The notes beneath the pieces were generated by a model. It did not search any database. It was not told where the DNA came from and saw only the letters and a list, made by a program, of their open reading frames with translations. This document shows, piece by piece, positions 49,553-58,840 of a stretch of DNA of 64,000 nt (positions are counted from its first letter, which is position 1; each line of letters starts with the position of its first letter). The position numbers and the translations under genes are program-made. The DNA is from Thermoleophilaceae bacterium (lineage in GTDB: Bacteria > Actinomycetota > Thermoleophilia > Solirubrobacterales > Thermoleophilaceae), in assembly GCA_030447725.1 (NCBI GenBank), contig JAUJOQ010000003.1:1-64000 (forward strand), written 5' to 3'.

Positions 49553-51154
49553 GTATCGCTTTCGCGTGTGGCCGTTGCGTAAACCGGCGCATCACCGCGT
49601 CGCGGGTCGACGGTCCCGGACGGCATCCGGTGATGCGGCGGTGATCGGAGGGGGGTGGGGGGGGTCGCGCCTCGGGCCCTGTCACGCTCCGCCAGGCGCC
49701 ATCTGGTGGCGGAACAGCTTCAGCAGGTTGTGGGTGGCGGTGATCAGCCGCCACTCCGAGCGACAAGCCGATCTTCCCCGGCGTTGGAAGCGGTCAATGC
49801 GGCGGTTGAACTTCGTGTCTGCGAAGACCGGCTCGATCATCCCCTGGCGTTTTCGGTAAAGGCCGCCGCCGGTCTCGGTCTCGAGCACGCGGCGCATGAA
49901 CGCGTAGGCGCCGCCGTCCCAGCCCGGCCGAGCGCCTCTGCGCTTCAGGGCGTCGGGCGGGATCAGCACCTGCATCCCACGGTCGATGACGGTCTCCATC
50001 TGTGCCTGGTGCCAGTAGCCGGCATCCGCGACCACCACCTCGGGTGTGTCGGCGACCCCGGCGCGCTCGAGCTCTGCTTGGGCGGCACAGACCATCGGCT
50101 CGAGGTGGCCGAAGTCGGGTGAGTCAGCGCTGATCTCGGCGGCGATCACGATCTGCTGCTCATTCGTCACAGCCTGGGCGTTGTAGCCCTGCAGATAGCC
50201 GCGCGGGGCCTTGATGTTGCGCGAGTCTGGGTCGACGACGTTGATCTTTCCCGTCGGCACCTCGGACGGCTGGTAGGGCTTCGGGGGCCGACCAAACCGA
50301 CGGCCGTCCTTGTCCACCCCCCGCGCGCGATAGGCCTCATAGGCCGCGTTCGCGGCGCACTCGACATCGAGCTCCTCGTCGAGCCTGCGCTTTGCCTCCT
50401 TGAGCCGCGCGGGGCGTGAGCGCGGGATCGGCGCGGCCTGCTCGGCACGCTTTTCATCAAGCCGGCGCTTTGCATCGCGCAACCAGCCGCGCCGGCCCTG
50501 CTCAGTCGATAGGTGCGGCGGCAGCTCATCGCCACGAGCATCGCCATAGCGCTCGTCCTCTTCGCGGTCGACCGCGTCAGCCTCCTCAAGGACCTCCCGC
50601 GCGATCTGCTCATAGTCGCGATTCGAATCGCGCGAAGCGTTCGCCTGCACCTTCGTGCCGTCGATCGCGATCAACCCAACCTTCGCCAGCCCGGCCTGCG
50701 CGCACATCTCAAGCACGTCGCCGAACAGCCCTGCGAGCGCGGCCTCATGGCGCTGTCGGAAGCGCGCGACGGTCGTGTGGTCGGGCACCCGGTTCGCCGC
50801 GATCACGCGGTAGGCGATGTCCTCGACGCACTCGCGCTCAATCACTCGCGATGAGCGCTGGCCCCTCGCGTAGGCATAGAGCAACAGCGCGACCATCATC
50901 GCCGGCTCGTGCGCCGGACGGCCATGGCCATCGAGGCGATAGGCGCCATAGAAACCCGACAGATCCATCTGCTCGGCGGCATCCAAGACAAACCACGCCA
51001 GATGGTCTTCCGGCAGCCAATCCCGCAGGCTCGGCGCCATCAACAACACCTGATCCCGATCGCACTCGATGAAGTTCTGGGGCATGCCGACAGCCTCTTA
51101 AACCCGCCGGACGGCACCGGCGGTTTACGCAACAGCCACGGCGCAAAGCTATAC
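49553..51154 (-). mobile_element. IS1182-family element, copy 1
   Basis: About 1.6 kb with one intact leftward transposase. The ends are ~33-base imperfect inverted repeats: left GTATCGCTTTCGCGTGTGGC then CGTTGCGTAAACCG; right, read inward, GTATAGCTTTGCGCCGTGGC then TGTTGCGTAAACCG. It has inserted next to, or into, the 3' part of a tyrosine integrase gene whose N-terminal half remains at 51230-51633. Confidence 0.82.
49682..51085 (-). CDS. IS1182 family transposase
   Basis: 467 residues beginning MPQNFIECDRDQVLLM with the LPEDHLAWFVLD domain. The DDE triad is in LIAIDGTKVQANAS, VVVADAGYWHQ and EPVFADTKFNRR. A charged helical insertion (DAKRRLDEKRAEQ, KEAKRRLDEELD) separates the first two Asp residues, as usual for this group. 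Intact, so it can mobilise its own element and perhaps the defective copy at 55.6 kb. Confidence 0.92.
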   Translation of the reverse strand: MPQNFIECDRDQVLLMAPSLRDWLPEDHLAWFVLDAAEQMDLSGFYGAYRLDGHGRPAHEPAMMVALLLYAYARGQRSSRVIERECVEDIAYRVIAANRVPDHTTVARFRQRHEAALAGLFGDVLEMCAQAGLAKVGLIAIDGTKVQANASRDSNRDYEQIAREVLEEADAVDREEDERYGDARGDELPPHLSTEQGRRGWLRDAKRRLDEKRAEQAAPIPRSRPARLKEAKRRLDEELDVECAANAAYEAYRARGVDKDGRRFGRPPKPYQPSEVPTGKINVVDPDSRNIKAPRGYLQGYNAQAVTNEQQIVIAAEISADSPDFGHLEPMVCAAQAELERAGVADTPEVVVADAGYWHQAQMETVIDRGMQVLIPPDALKRRGARPGWDGGAYAFMRRVLETETGGGLYRKRQGMIEPVFADTKFNRRIDRFQRRGRSACRSEWRLITATHNLLKLFRHQMAPGGA

Positions 51155-51229
51155 CGCGGGGTGCCTTCGCTCCTGGTCCTGCCGTCGATTTAGCGCGCCG
51201 GCGGCAGCCTAGCCTGCCGATCGCGCACT

Positions 51230-51633
51230 GGGATGCGCGGTGTTGGGCCGCGCGCGGCCGGTTCGTCAGCCAGTCGACGAATTGCTGGAGCGCGACGCGG
51301 TCGAGATCGCGCACGCGAACCTCGCGGTCGAAGTAGGTCAGCGCGAAAGTTACGAGTAGCCGCTCGTACTCGCGGCGCGTGTTCGCGCGCAGGCTGTCAT
51401 GGCCCGAGCCAGAGTAGGAATCGAGCCAGGAGAGGCTGAACGCGTGCAGTGTCGGTCCGCGCCGCGCCGCGCGCGCCTGGCCCTCGTGGGTCGCCTTGAT
51501 CGCGCGCGCCTCCGCCAGCGACTCCGCCGGCTGCTTGTGCTGACGACCCCCCCTCGCGGTAGACCGCGACGAACTTCCCGCCGCGCCGGTAGACGCCCGG
51601 CACCTCGGTGCGCTCCAGGGGCAACCCGGTCAC
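51230..51633 (-). pseudogene. Tyrosine integrase, N-terminal half only, frameshifted
   Basis: From GTG 51633 the first frame reads LERTEVPGVYRRGGKFVAVYREGG, an arm-binding (AP2-like) domain. At a GGGGGGG run near 51549 the frame slips and continues as RQHKQPAESLAEARAIKAT, FSLSWLDSYSG, ANTRREYERLLVTFAL and VRDLDRVALQQFVDWL, the core-binding domain of phage/ICE integrases. It ends near 51230; the catalytic domain is gone. It faces the tRNA-like site at 51717, as expected for an integrase beside its att site. Confidence 0.82.
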
Positions 51634-51715
51634 TGTTGCCCCGTTGCCACCCCTGTTGCCACCCCAGGGCGTTCGCCAAGTGCCATAGATCCCCTTCAGC
51701 ACTGGATCTGTAGAG

Positions 51716-51757
<42 letters not shown>

Positions 51758-51898
51758 CACCTCAGCGAGCCCCGTTCCCACCCACGTTCCCACCCGACGT
51801 GTGGCGTGACCCGTCGTAAGAGCAGCGCGAGCTCGTCACTATTCGCTTTCGGGGCGGATGAATCCTCGCGCCGCTGCTTGACGCCGACAACCACTTAG

Positions 51899-53593
51899 TC
51901 ACTTCACGACCATCCATTCGAGCACCGCCGTCGATTGGAGATAGACGATCACGCACATGCCAAGCGTGAGGGTGATGCTCCAGAAGAGGACCCGGCGGAA
52001 GATGTCCCCCTCCTTGCCGGCCATGCCCACGGCCGCCGCAGCTATTGCCAGGTTCTGCGGCGAGATCATCTTGCCGAGCACGCCGCCCGAGCTGTTGGCC
52101 GAGGCCAGCAGCACGGGGTCCAGGCCGACCTTCTCGGCCGCCTCCACCTGGAGCGCCCCGAACAGCGCGTTGGAAGACGTGTCCGAGCCGGTGATGGCCA
52201 CCCCCAGCCAGCCGATGATCGAGGATAGGAAGGCAAAGATCCCGCCCGCCCCCGCGATCCAGCGGCCGAGCGTGGTGGTCATGCCGGTCAGGTTCATGAC
52301 GTATGCGAGGGCGAGCACGGCCATGACCGTGACGATCGCGAACTTGAGCTGGTCGAGCGTCTCGACGTAGGTCCTGAGCGCCTCGCGCAGGTTGACTCGC
52401 AGGGCCGCGATCGTCAGCAGCCCGCAGATGAGGACGATCGTGCCGGGCGTGTCCCAGAAGGAGAACTGGAAGGTCTGCGCCGCCGGGGCCTCCCCGTCCG
52501 CGTCGGTCACGTCGAGCCCCGGCCAAGCGAAGCCGTTCGGCGTCTTCTCCTCGGTCCCGAACCCAGCGCCGCCCGAGACCTCGAACAGGAACCGCTCGAC
52601 AGGGTCCACGAGCTTCGCGACCGCGAAGACGGCGATGATGATGATGTAGGGCGCGTAGGCCTCGAGCTTCTCGCGCGTGGTGTCGGTCCGCTGATCGCGC
52701 AGGCGAACGCTGCGCTCGAGCGTGGGGTTGTGACCCTCGGCTCCCGCGACCGCGGGCGGTGTGCCCCCGACGGCGTCGCCGAGCAGCGGCTCGGAGGGCT
52801 TCCACAGCCGCAGGAAGGCCACGAGCGCGAAGGTCGAGACGAGCGCGGCGATGATGTCGGTCAGCTCCACCGAGATGTAGTTCGAGCATACGAACTGGCC
52901 GAGAGCAAAGGTGATGCCGGCCACGACCGCGGCCGGCCAGGTCTGGCGCACGCCGCGTGCGCCGTCAACCACGCCCACGAGCACCAATGGGATGATCACC
53001 GCCAGGAACGGCGTCTGGCGCCCGACCATCGCGCCGAGGTCCTCGACCGGCAGCTCGGTCTGTGCCGAGAGCGTGATGATCGGGGTGGCGATCGACCCGA
53101 ACGCCACCGGGGCGGTGTTGCCGATCAGCGACAGCGCCGCCGCCTTCAGCGGCGAGAACCCGAGCGCGAGCAGCATGACCGAGGTGATCGCGACCGGCGT
53201 GCCGAAGCCCGCCAGGCCCTCTATGAGCGCCCCGAACGAGAACGCGATGATGACCGCCTGGATCCGCTGGTCGTCAGAGATCTTCGCGAACGACCGGCGC
53301 AGGACCGCGAAGTGGCCGGTCCGTTCCGTCATGTTGTAGATCCAGATCGCGTTGACGACTATCCACAGGATCGGGAAGAGCCCGAACGCGGCGCCCTCGA
53401 GCCCCATGTCGAGCGACTGACCGACCGGGACGTCGTAGACCGCGATCGACACCACGACCGCCACGGCCAGCGAGACGAGTCCGGCGATCCAGGCGGTCAC
53501 GCGGAACGCGCCCAGAAGCACGAAGAGCGTGACCAGGGGCAGCGCGGCGAAGATCGCGCTTAGCCCGAGCGAGCCACTGACAGGGTCGAACAC
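51899..53593 (-). CDS. lldP: L-lactate permease
   Basis: The family N-terminus is YEQVFDPVSGSLGLSAIFAALPLVTLFVLLG. The codon before Y is GTC, not a start, although a GGGGAGGGAG site sits just upstream. The first usable start is GTG at 53593 (565 residues); a substitution may have removed the original start. The frame also runs on upstream into a glcF-like remnant, giving a false 676-residue fusion. About a dozen membrane segments are visible, with family motifs GALIEGLAGFGTPVAI, GNTAPVAFGSIATPI and TGSDTSSNALFG. It imports lactate and glycolate with protons, fitting the glycolate-type genes around it. Confidence 0.88.
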   Translation of the reverse strand: MFDPVSGSLGLSAIFAALPLVTLFVLLGAFRVTAWIAGLVSLAVAVVVSIAVYDVPVGQSLDMGLEGAAFGLFPILWIVVNAIWIYNMTERTGHFAVLRRSFAKISDDQRIQAVIIAFSFGALIEGLAGFGTPVAITSVMLLALGFSPLKAAALSLIGNTAPVAFGSIATPIITLSAQTELPVEDLGAMVGRQTPFLAVIIPLVLVGVVDGARGVRQTWPAAVVAGITFALGQFVCSNYISVELTDIIAALVSTFALVAFLRLWKPSEPLLGDAVGGTPPAVAGAEGHNPTLERSVRLRDQRTDTTREKLEAYAPYIIIIAVFAVAKLVDPVERFLFEVSGGAGFGTEEKTPNGFAWPGLDVTDADGEAPAAQTFQFSFWDTPGTIVLICGLLTIAALRVNLREALRTYVETLDQLKFAIVTVMAVLALAYVMNLTGMTTTLGRWIAGAGGIFAFLSSIIGWLGVAITGSDTSSNALFGALQVEAAEKVGLDPVLLASANSSGGVLGKMISPQNLAIAAAAVGMAGKEGDIFRRVLFWSITLTLGMCVIVYLQSTAVLEWMVVK

Positions 53594-53605
53594 CTGCTCG
53601 TAGAC

Positions 53606-53960
53606 GGTTTCTCCCTCCCCGGTTTCGGTACCCTTTCCCGGGCCGGCTAGTTCGGAAACGTGGCGGCCGAGGCGCTCGCTGTGAGCCGCGATCTGCAGTG
53701 AGCAACCCGGGTTTGCCGACGCCACTGCCTCCGCGCCGGTGTCGAGCAGATGCGCGCCTTGCACTCCCCTAGCTCGGCCGCAGGCTGCGGCTTGATCAGG
53801 TTGGGTGGCGTCGCGCACCTCTGGCAGAAGAGCTGCGCGCTCCGACCAGTCGGGATCGTCACGCAGTACGTGCGCGTAGTCCTTCAGCGCCGAGCCGCAG
53901 CCGGCGGCGTTCATCACCACGCTGAGCAAGGCGCTGATCTCCAGGGCTATCCGCCGCGAT
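53606..53960 (-). pseudogene. Glycolate oxidase iron-sulfur subunit (GlcF-like) remnant
   Basis: Just upstream of lldP, frames read LLSVVMNAAGCGSALKDYAH and VLRDDPDWSERA, then NLIKPQPAAELGECKAR in a shifted frame, then TGAEAVASANPGCSLQIAAH. These match conserved segments of GlcF: the AAGCGSxLKEY Cys motif and the ANPGCxLQI Cys motif, with the ~150 residues between them deleted. The frame of the last piece happens to be open into lldP. glcF next to lldP is a normal arrangement, so this is a decayed former partner. Confidence 0.75.
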
Positions 53961-54232
53961 GACGAAGACGCGCGGTCCGTACACGGCGCGCAAGGTCCGC
54001 AGCTCGTCAGGGGTCTTCAGCGGAGGGGGAGAGCACGAAACCCGGCTACGCCCTGAGGGGCTCGGCCCGCTGACCATGGCGCTCGACGCAGTGCGACGGG
54101 GAGCTCATCGGTCCCCCACGCCAGATGCCCAGGCCGGACTGCAGGCCAGCCGGACAGCGCGCCGGCGTCTGCGGCGAGACGGTCGAGCACCGCGATCGGC
54201 GATCGCAGTTGCGCGATTTGGCTCGCCGACAT

Positions 54233-54382
54233 TCACGCGGCCTGCTGCAAGACCTGGATTAGAATTCCCTTCGATGGTGCGCCCTGACCCGACAACCGGA
54301 GCGCGAGCGGCGGCGCAGCGAAGGCGCCCCTCGCTCGTCGCGCCGAGAACCTCAGCGACAGGTTGGCGGCGAACTTCGGCAT
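54233..54382 (-). pseudogene. Possible hydroxypyruvate isomerase remnant
   Basis: A leftward frame of 49 codons begins MPKFAANLSLRFS, which resembles the very conserved first residues of hydroxypyruvate isomerase (M-P-x-FAANL-x-x-LF). The rest of the frame is compositionally odd and does not continue the family. Position between the glcF remnant and glycerate kinase supports a lost glyoxylate-pathway gene. The match is short, so this is tentative. The remaining ~250 bases to 53960 also look degenerate. Confidence 0.35.
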
Positions 54383-54442
54383 CTCTTCTTGGCCCGTGAG
54401 CGAGCAGGAAAAACAGCGGCTCGGCGCCGCCCGTGAGGCGCC

Positions 54443-55417
54443 GTGAGCGGTCCGGTGCTCGTCGCGCCCGACAGCTTCAAGGGCAGCTTCTCGGCGGTCG
54501 AGGTCGCGGCCGCCATCGCTCGCGGGCTGAAGGCGGCCGGTCACGAGGCCCTCGAGATGCCGCTAGCCGACGGCGGAGAGGGCACCATGGACGTGCTGCT
54601 CGACGCCTTCGGCGGGGAGCGCCGGAGCGCCACGGTCGCCGATCCCCTCGGTCGCCCTGTGCAGGCCGAGTTCGGGCTGCTCCCGGACGGCCACACCGCG
54701 ATCGTCGAGAGCGCCCAGGCCAGCGGGCTGCACCACGTCGGCGAGGAAGAGCGCGACGCCTGGGCGGCGACCTCGCGGGGGACCGGCGAGCTGATCGCCG
54801 CCGCCACCGAGGCCGGGGCCGACACGGTCATCGTCACGGTCGGGGGCTCGGCCACGACCGACGGAGGCAGCGGAGCGCTCGAGGCGCTCGATGAGGCCGG
54901 AGTCGAGCCCGACATCGAGGTGCTCTGCGACGTGCGGACACCCTTCGAGGACGCGGCCCGCGTCTTCGGCCCACAGAAGGGCGCGGATCCCGACACCGTG
55001 GAGCGCCTCACCCGGCGCCTTCACCAGCTGGCGCAGGACGCGCCACGCGACCCCCGCGGGAACCCCATGACCGGCGCGGCGGGGGGACTCGCCGGCGGCC
55101 TGTGGGCCCACCGTGGCGCGCGCCTGGTACTCGGCGCCGGCTACGTGCTCGACGCCGTGGGCTTCGACGAGCGGGCCCGGGACTCGAGCTTCGTCGTGAC
55201 CGGCGAGGGCCGCCTGGATGCCCAGTCGCTCGAGGGCAAGGTCTGCGGCGAGGTGGCCGTCCGCTGTCGCCGCCTGGGCGTGCCCTGCCACGCGGTCGTC
55301 GGGCAGAACGCCCTCGAGCGCTCCGAGGCGCGTAACGTCGAGCTCGCCGGCGTGACCGAGACCACGACGCTGGAGGAGCTCGAGGCCGCGGGGCGTGGCC
55401 TGGTCAGCCCGGAGTAG
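54443..55417 (+). CDS. Glycerate kinase
   Basis: 324 residues from GTG (MSGPVLVAPDSFKGSFSAVEVAAAIARGL). The glycerate kinase I/GlxK family segments are all present: PLADGGEGTMDVLLDA, ESAQASGL, TVGGSATTDGGSGALEAL, NPMTGAAGGLAGGL and VVTGEGRLDAQSLEGKV. It phosphorylates glycerate, the end of the glyoxylate/hydroxypyruvate route, and fits the lldP/glcF/hyi context. A short upstream frame ending at its start (VSEQEKQRLGAAREAP) overlaps it by GTGA and may be a scrap of another gene. Confidence 0.92.
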   Translation: MSGPVLVAPDSFKGSFSAVEVAAAIARGLKAAGHEALEMPLADGGEGTMDVLLDAFGGERRSATVADPLGRPVQAEFGLLPDGHTAIVESAQASGLHHVGEEERDAWAATSRGTGELIAAATEAGADTVIVTVGGSATTDGGSGALEALDEAGVEPDIEVLCDVRTPFEDAARVFGPQKGADPDTVERLTRRLHQLAQDAPRDPRGNPMTGAAGGLAGGLWAHRGARLVLGAGYVLDAVGFDERARDSSFVVTGEGRLDAQSLEGKVCGEVAVRCRRLGVPCHAVVGQNALERSEARNVELAGVTETTTLEELEAAGRGLVSPE

Positions 55418-55454
55418 GGATGCTCGGCGAGGTCGCCGCAGCCGGCCGTGAGCA

Positions 55455-55614
55455 TCAGCTTGGCTCGCCGAGCCTGGCCGCCGGGCGCAGCTCGCCGGGC
55501 AAGTTCTCGCCGAAGGCAGCCTCCGCAAGCGCGCGGCCCAGCCAAGGGGCGTGCTTGAAGAGGTTGTGGCCTGCGACGAAGAAGATTGTTCTGCAGTCTT
55601 GACTGGGCGACATG
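55455..55614 (-). pseudogene. C-terminal tail of an FAD-dependent (DAO-family) oxidoreductase
   Basis: A leftward frame ends TIFFVAGHNLFKHAP then LGRALAEAAFGENLP, which matches the C-terminal FAD-site segment (GHNLFKHAPxLGxALA) of glycine/D-amino-acid oxidase-like flavoproteins. Only ~50 residues remain. Upstream of it lies the left end of IS1182 copy 2, and the missing part is not found beyond that element, so insertion was followed by deletion. Confidence 0.7.
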
Positions 55615-55648
55615 GCCAAAGCAGTCGTCTGGCCAGCCGGCTCGGACG

Positions 55649-57246
55649 TTATAGCTCTGCGCCGTGGCTGTCGCATAAACCTCCGGTTTGCGCGTCTTTT
55701 TCGTCTGGTCTGATGGCGATAATCGGGTCGTTCCCGAGGGTGAGGTGAGCGGTGGCCCAGAACTTTTTGCCTTGTGATCGCGATCAGGAGCTGTTGCTTC
55801 CGCCGAGTCTGCGCGAGTGGCTGCCTGAGGACCATTTGGCCTGGTTTGTGCTTGATTCGGTGGCGGAGCTCGAGCTCGGGGCGTTCTATGCGGCCTATCG
55901 CGCTGACGGCCACGGCGCGGCCGCTTTCGATCCGCAGATGATGGTGGCGCTGCTTGTCTATGCCTATGCGATCGGGCTGCGTTCCTCGCGCGGGATCGAG
56001 CGCCGCTGCCGCGACGATGTCGCGTTTCGGGTGATCACGGCGAACCAGGTGCCCGATCACGCCACGATCGCTCGTTTCCGCCAGCGCCACGAGCGGGCGA
56101 TCGAGGGGCTGTTCGGGTCGGTGCTCGAGCTCTGCGCCGAAGCGGGGCTGGTCCGGGCCGGGCTGGTGGCGATCGACGGCACGAAGGTGCAAGCCAACGC
56201 CTCCGCTTCGCGAACCGCGGCTACGAGCAGATCGCCCGCGAGATCCTGGAGCAGGCCGCCGAGGTCGACCAGGCCGAGGACGAGCTCTACGGCGAGGCGC
56301 GCGGCGACGAGCTGCCCCCGAGTTTCGCACCAAGCACGGCCGCAAGGGCTGGCTGCGCGAGGCCAAGCGGCGCCTCGATGAGCGCCGCGCCGAGGAGGCG
56401 CGGCCGATCCCGCGCTCGCGGCCGGGGCGGCTGGGGAGTGCAAGCGCCGACTCGAGGAGGAGCTGGCCGTCGAGCGGTTCGCGGTCGCCCGCCACGAGGA
56501 GTTCTGGGCGCGCGGCGTGCGCTCAGACGGCCATCCGCTGGGGCGGCGGCCCAAGCCCTACAAGCCACCCGAGCAGCCCGCCGGGAAGATCAACCTCACC
56601 GATCCCGACTCGCGCAACCTCAAGTCTTCGCGTCTCTATGTCCAGGGCTACAACGCCCAGGCCGCGGTGGACGAGAACCAGATCGTGCTCGCCGCCGAGG
56701 TGACCGTCGACTCGGCCGACTTCGGCCACCTCGAGCCGATGGTCGACGCCGTCCAGTCAGAACTCGAGCAGGCCGGCGTCAAGGAGAAACCCGACGTGGT
56801 GCTCGCAGACGCCGGCTACTGGCACCAAGAGCAGATGGAGAACATCGTGGGCCGCGGGATCCAGGTGTTGATCCCACCCGACGCCGCCACGCGCAAGGGC
56901 GCCCGGCCCGGCTGGGACGGCGGCCCCTACGCCTTCATGCGCAGGGTGCTCGCAACCGAGCACGGAGGCGGGCTCTACCGAAAACGCCAGGCGTTGGTCG
57001 AGCCGGTCTTCGCAGACACAAAGTTCAACCGCCGCCTCGACCGCTTCTTACGCCGCGGCAGAGCCGCCTGCCGGTCGGAATGGCGGCTGATCGCAGCGAC
57101 CCACAACCTCCTCAAGCTCCACCGCCACACCCTCCAAACCGCCGGGGCCGAGGAAGGCCCCGGCCCACCGCCCCGATCCCCGCAAGCACACCGCCACGCG
57201 ATTCCGCGAAAACATTCATGCGACAGCCACCGCCGAATGCGATCGT
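55649..57246 (+). mobile_element. IS1182-family element, copy 2 (inactive)
   Basis: About 1.6 kb. The ends contain inverted repeats: left GTTATAGCTCTGCGCCGTGG then CTGTCGCATAAA; right, read inward, CGATCGCATTCGGCGGTGGC then TGTCGCATGAA. They are related to, but distinct from, those of copy 1. The transposase gene inside is broken by three frameshifts. Confidence 0.78.
55752..57170 (+). pseudogene. IS1182 transposase with three frameshifts
   Basis: The first frame (MAQNFLPCDRDQELLL to DGTKVQANAS) breaks near 56210. The next reads NRGYEQIAREILEQAAEVD and GEARGDELPP, breaking near 56322 into FRTKHGRKGWLREAKRRLDE, which breaks again near 56433 into CKRRLEEELAVERF and the intact C-terminal half (VVLADAGYWHQEQ, EPVFADTKFNRR). 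Each break is a base lost or gained in a G- or C-rich run. All DDE residues are still encoded. The original stop is unclear because the last frame runs on past the family's usual end. Confidence 0.88.
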
Positions 57247-57380
57247 CTGCGTTTGGTGGTGTCCGTGGCTTCTGCTTCTCGTCCAGGTCGGGCGTCGTGG
57301 GCGTGGTTGCGCAACACGCTCGCTTTCGCGGATGCGAGCGAGTGGCGACGCTGGCGCCGCCGCTCCGCGCGCGGGCTCAG

Positions 57381-57860
57381 CTATGAGCCCGGCGGGTGTT
57401 CTCGGTCCCAGTAGTCGACGGCGAGCTCGCGGTGAAAGAAGGCGCGCAGGCCCCCGCCACGAGGCAGACGCTCGCCGACTCCGAGCTTGTTCGAGTCGGG
57501 GTAGACCACGATGTCGGGGCGCCCGTGGCTGCTGACCGCGAGGAACGTCACGGTGTCCTGAGTGCGGTTGAGGATCTGGTGCGCGCCGTCCTCGCCAAGC
57601 GGGAAGCGCAGCACTTCGCCTTCGTTGAGCTCTCGGATCCCGTCCGGAGTGCGCACTGTTGGGTGCCCTCGGATCACGATTACGAGCTCCTCGTCGCCGA
57701 AGTGGTAGTGGTACGGATAGGCGGCCTCGCCGGGCGGCACCTCCCACAGGCTGCACCCGATCAGCTCGCTGCCGACCTCATAGCCGACACGTGCACGTCG
57801 CGCCCGAAAGCCGGGTGGCCGCGCACCATCCTCGAAGTCAGGCCTGTAGATGTTGGGCAC
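57381..57860 (-). CDS. Cupin-domain protein
   Basis: 159 residues from GTG at 57860 (VPNIYRPDFED); the frame is open to 57965 but the extension looks non-coding. Cupin motif 1 is YPYHYHFGDEELVIVIRGHPTV with the metal-type His/His/Glu set; motif 2 is GEVLRFPLGEDGAHQILNRT. It ends YWDREHPPGS. The form resembles quercetinase/mannose-isomerase-like single cupins; the substrate is unknown. Intact in a region of broken genes. Confidence 0.8.
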   Translation of the reverse strand: MPNIYRPDFEDGARPPGFRARRARVGYEVGSELIGCSLWEVPPGEAAYPYHYHFGDEELVIVIRGHPTVRTPDGIRELNEGEVLRFPLGEDGAHQILNRTQDTVTFLAVSSHGRPDIVVYPDSNKLGVGERLPRGGGLRAFFHRELAVDYWDREHPPGS

Positions 57861-58042
57861 GAGCCGGAATCTACAAGCCGCCGACGACGGCGCACAGCTC
57901 GCTCGCGCCGCCGCTCGGTTCTCTTCCAAGGCGGCCGCATGCCCAGCGCTACAGGACGCCCGCATTCGTCCAATGGTGGGGCAGTGGCGTCCGCTCAGAG
58001 GGTCGGCTGCGGGGCCGGGTACTCGACCGACGCCGGCTGTCG

Positions 58043-58840
58043 TCAGCCGCCGGGCGCTGCGTCGGCCGTGGCGAGCGCCTCACGGACGCGCTCGACGGCG
58101 CTCGGTGTGGCCGCCGACATGGGCATACGCACGTCCGGTGTGGGGATCCGACCCTGATCGTGCAGAGCGGCCTTGATCACGGCCGGACTCGGCTCGGCAA
58201 AAAGTGCGAGCACCAGTGGCAGTAGGGCTTCGGCGGGTTGGCGTCCCTCGGTCAGGTCGCCGTGGCGTCCACACTCGATCATTCGAGCGAACTGGCGGGT
58301 GCAGAGGTGGGAGGAGGCCGCTATCGCGCCTGCTGCGCCCATGAGCACGAGCGGGTACAGGAACGCATCGTCGCCGCCGAGCATTGCGAATCGATCAGCC
58401 GACTCGGCGAGGACGGTCAATGTGTCCGCGTCGATGCCCCCAACGGCCTGCTTGACTCCAGCGATGTTGTCGGTCGCCGCGAGCTCGAGGAGCGCGGAGG
58501 CCCCCAATCCCCTTCCCGTGCGGTAGGGAATGTTGTAGACGATCAGCGGTACGGGCGACCGCTCCGCGACCGCTTGGAAGTGCCGCACGATGCCTGACTC
58601 GCTGGGCCGGGTGTAGTAGGGGACCACAGCCAGCGAAGCTCGCGCGCCGCGGACGTCGGCGAGGGCGTCATGCCGAGCGATTGTGGTGCGGGTGTCGTTG
58701 GTGCCGGCGCCGACGACGAGCACGGCGTCGTTGGCTGCGCAGACATCCGCCACCGCGTCTACGACGGCCGACCGCTCGCCATCGTCCAGCATGTGCGGCT
58801 CGCCCGTGGTCGCGAGCGCGACAACGCCCGTCGCCCCGGC
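58043..58840 (-). pseudogene. Dihydrodipicolinate synthase-like gene, 5' end missing
   Basis: Family sequence begins abruptly at GATGVVALATTGEPHMLDD and runs to the stop: VGAGTNDTRTTI, VVPYYTRPSE, the YNIPYRTGRG tyrosine and the Schiff-base lysine in GVKQAVGG. The first ~45 residues of the barrel, including the first strand and TPF segment, are absent; the frame continues to 58972 only as the antisense of the next gene. A product could be made from an internal or upstream start but would lack part of the TIM barrel. Normal members condense pyruvate with an aldehyde. Confidence 0.75.

Noticed and set aside
51899..53929. Apparent 676-residue fusion of a cysteine-rich domain to lactate permease
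   Set aside because: The N-terminal part is a deleted and frameshifted glcF remnant that happens to stay open; normal LldP proteins start at the YEQV segment.
54395..54445. Short frame VSEQEKQRLGAAREAP before glycerate kinase as a gene
   Set aside because: Only 16 codons; it vaguely recalls the N-terminus of a glucosidase family, but too little remains to name.
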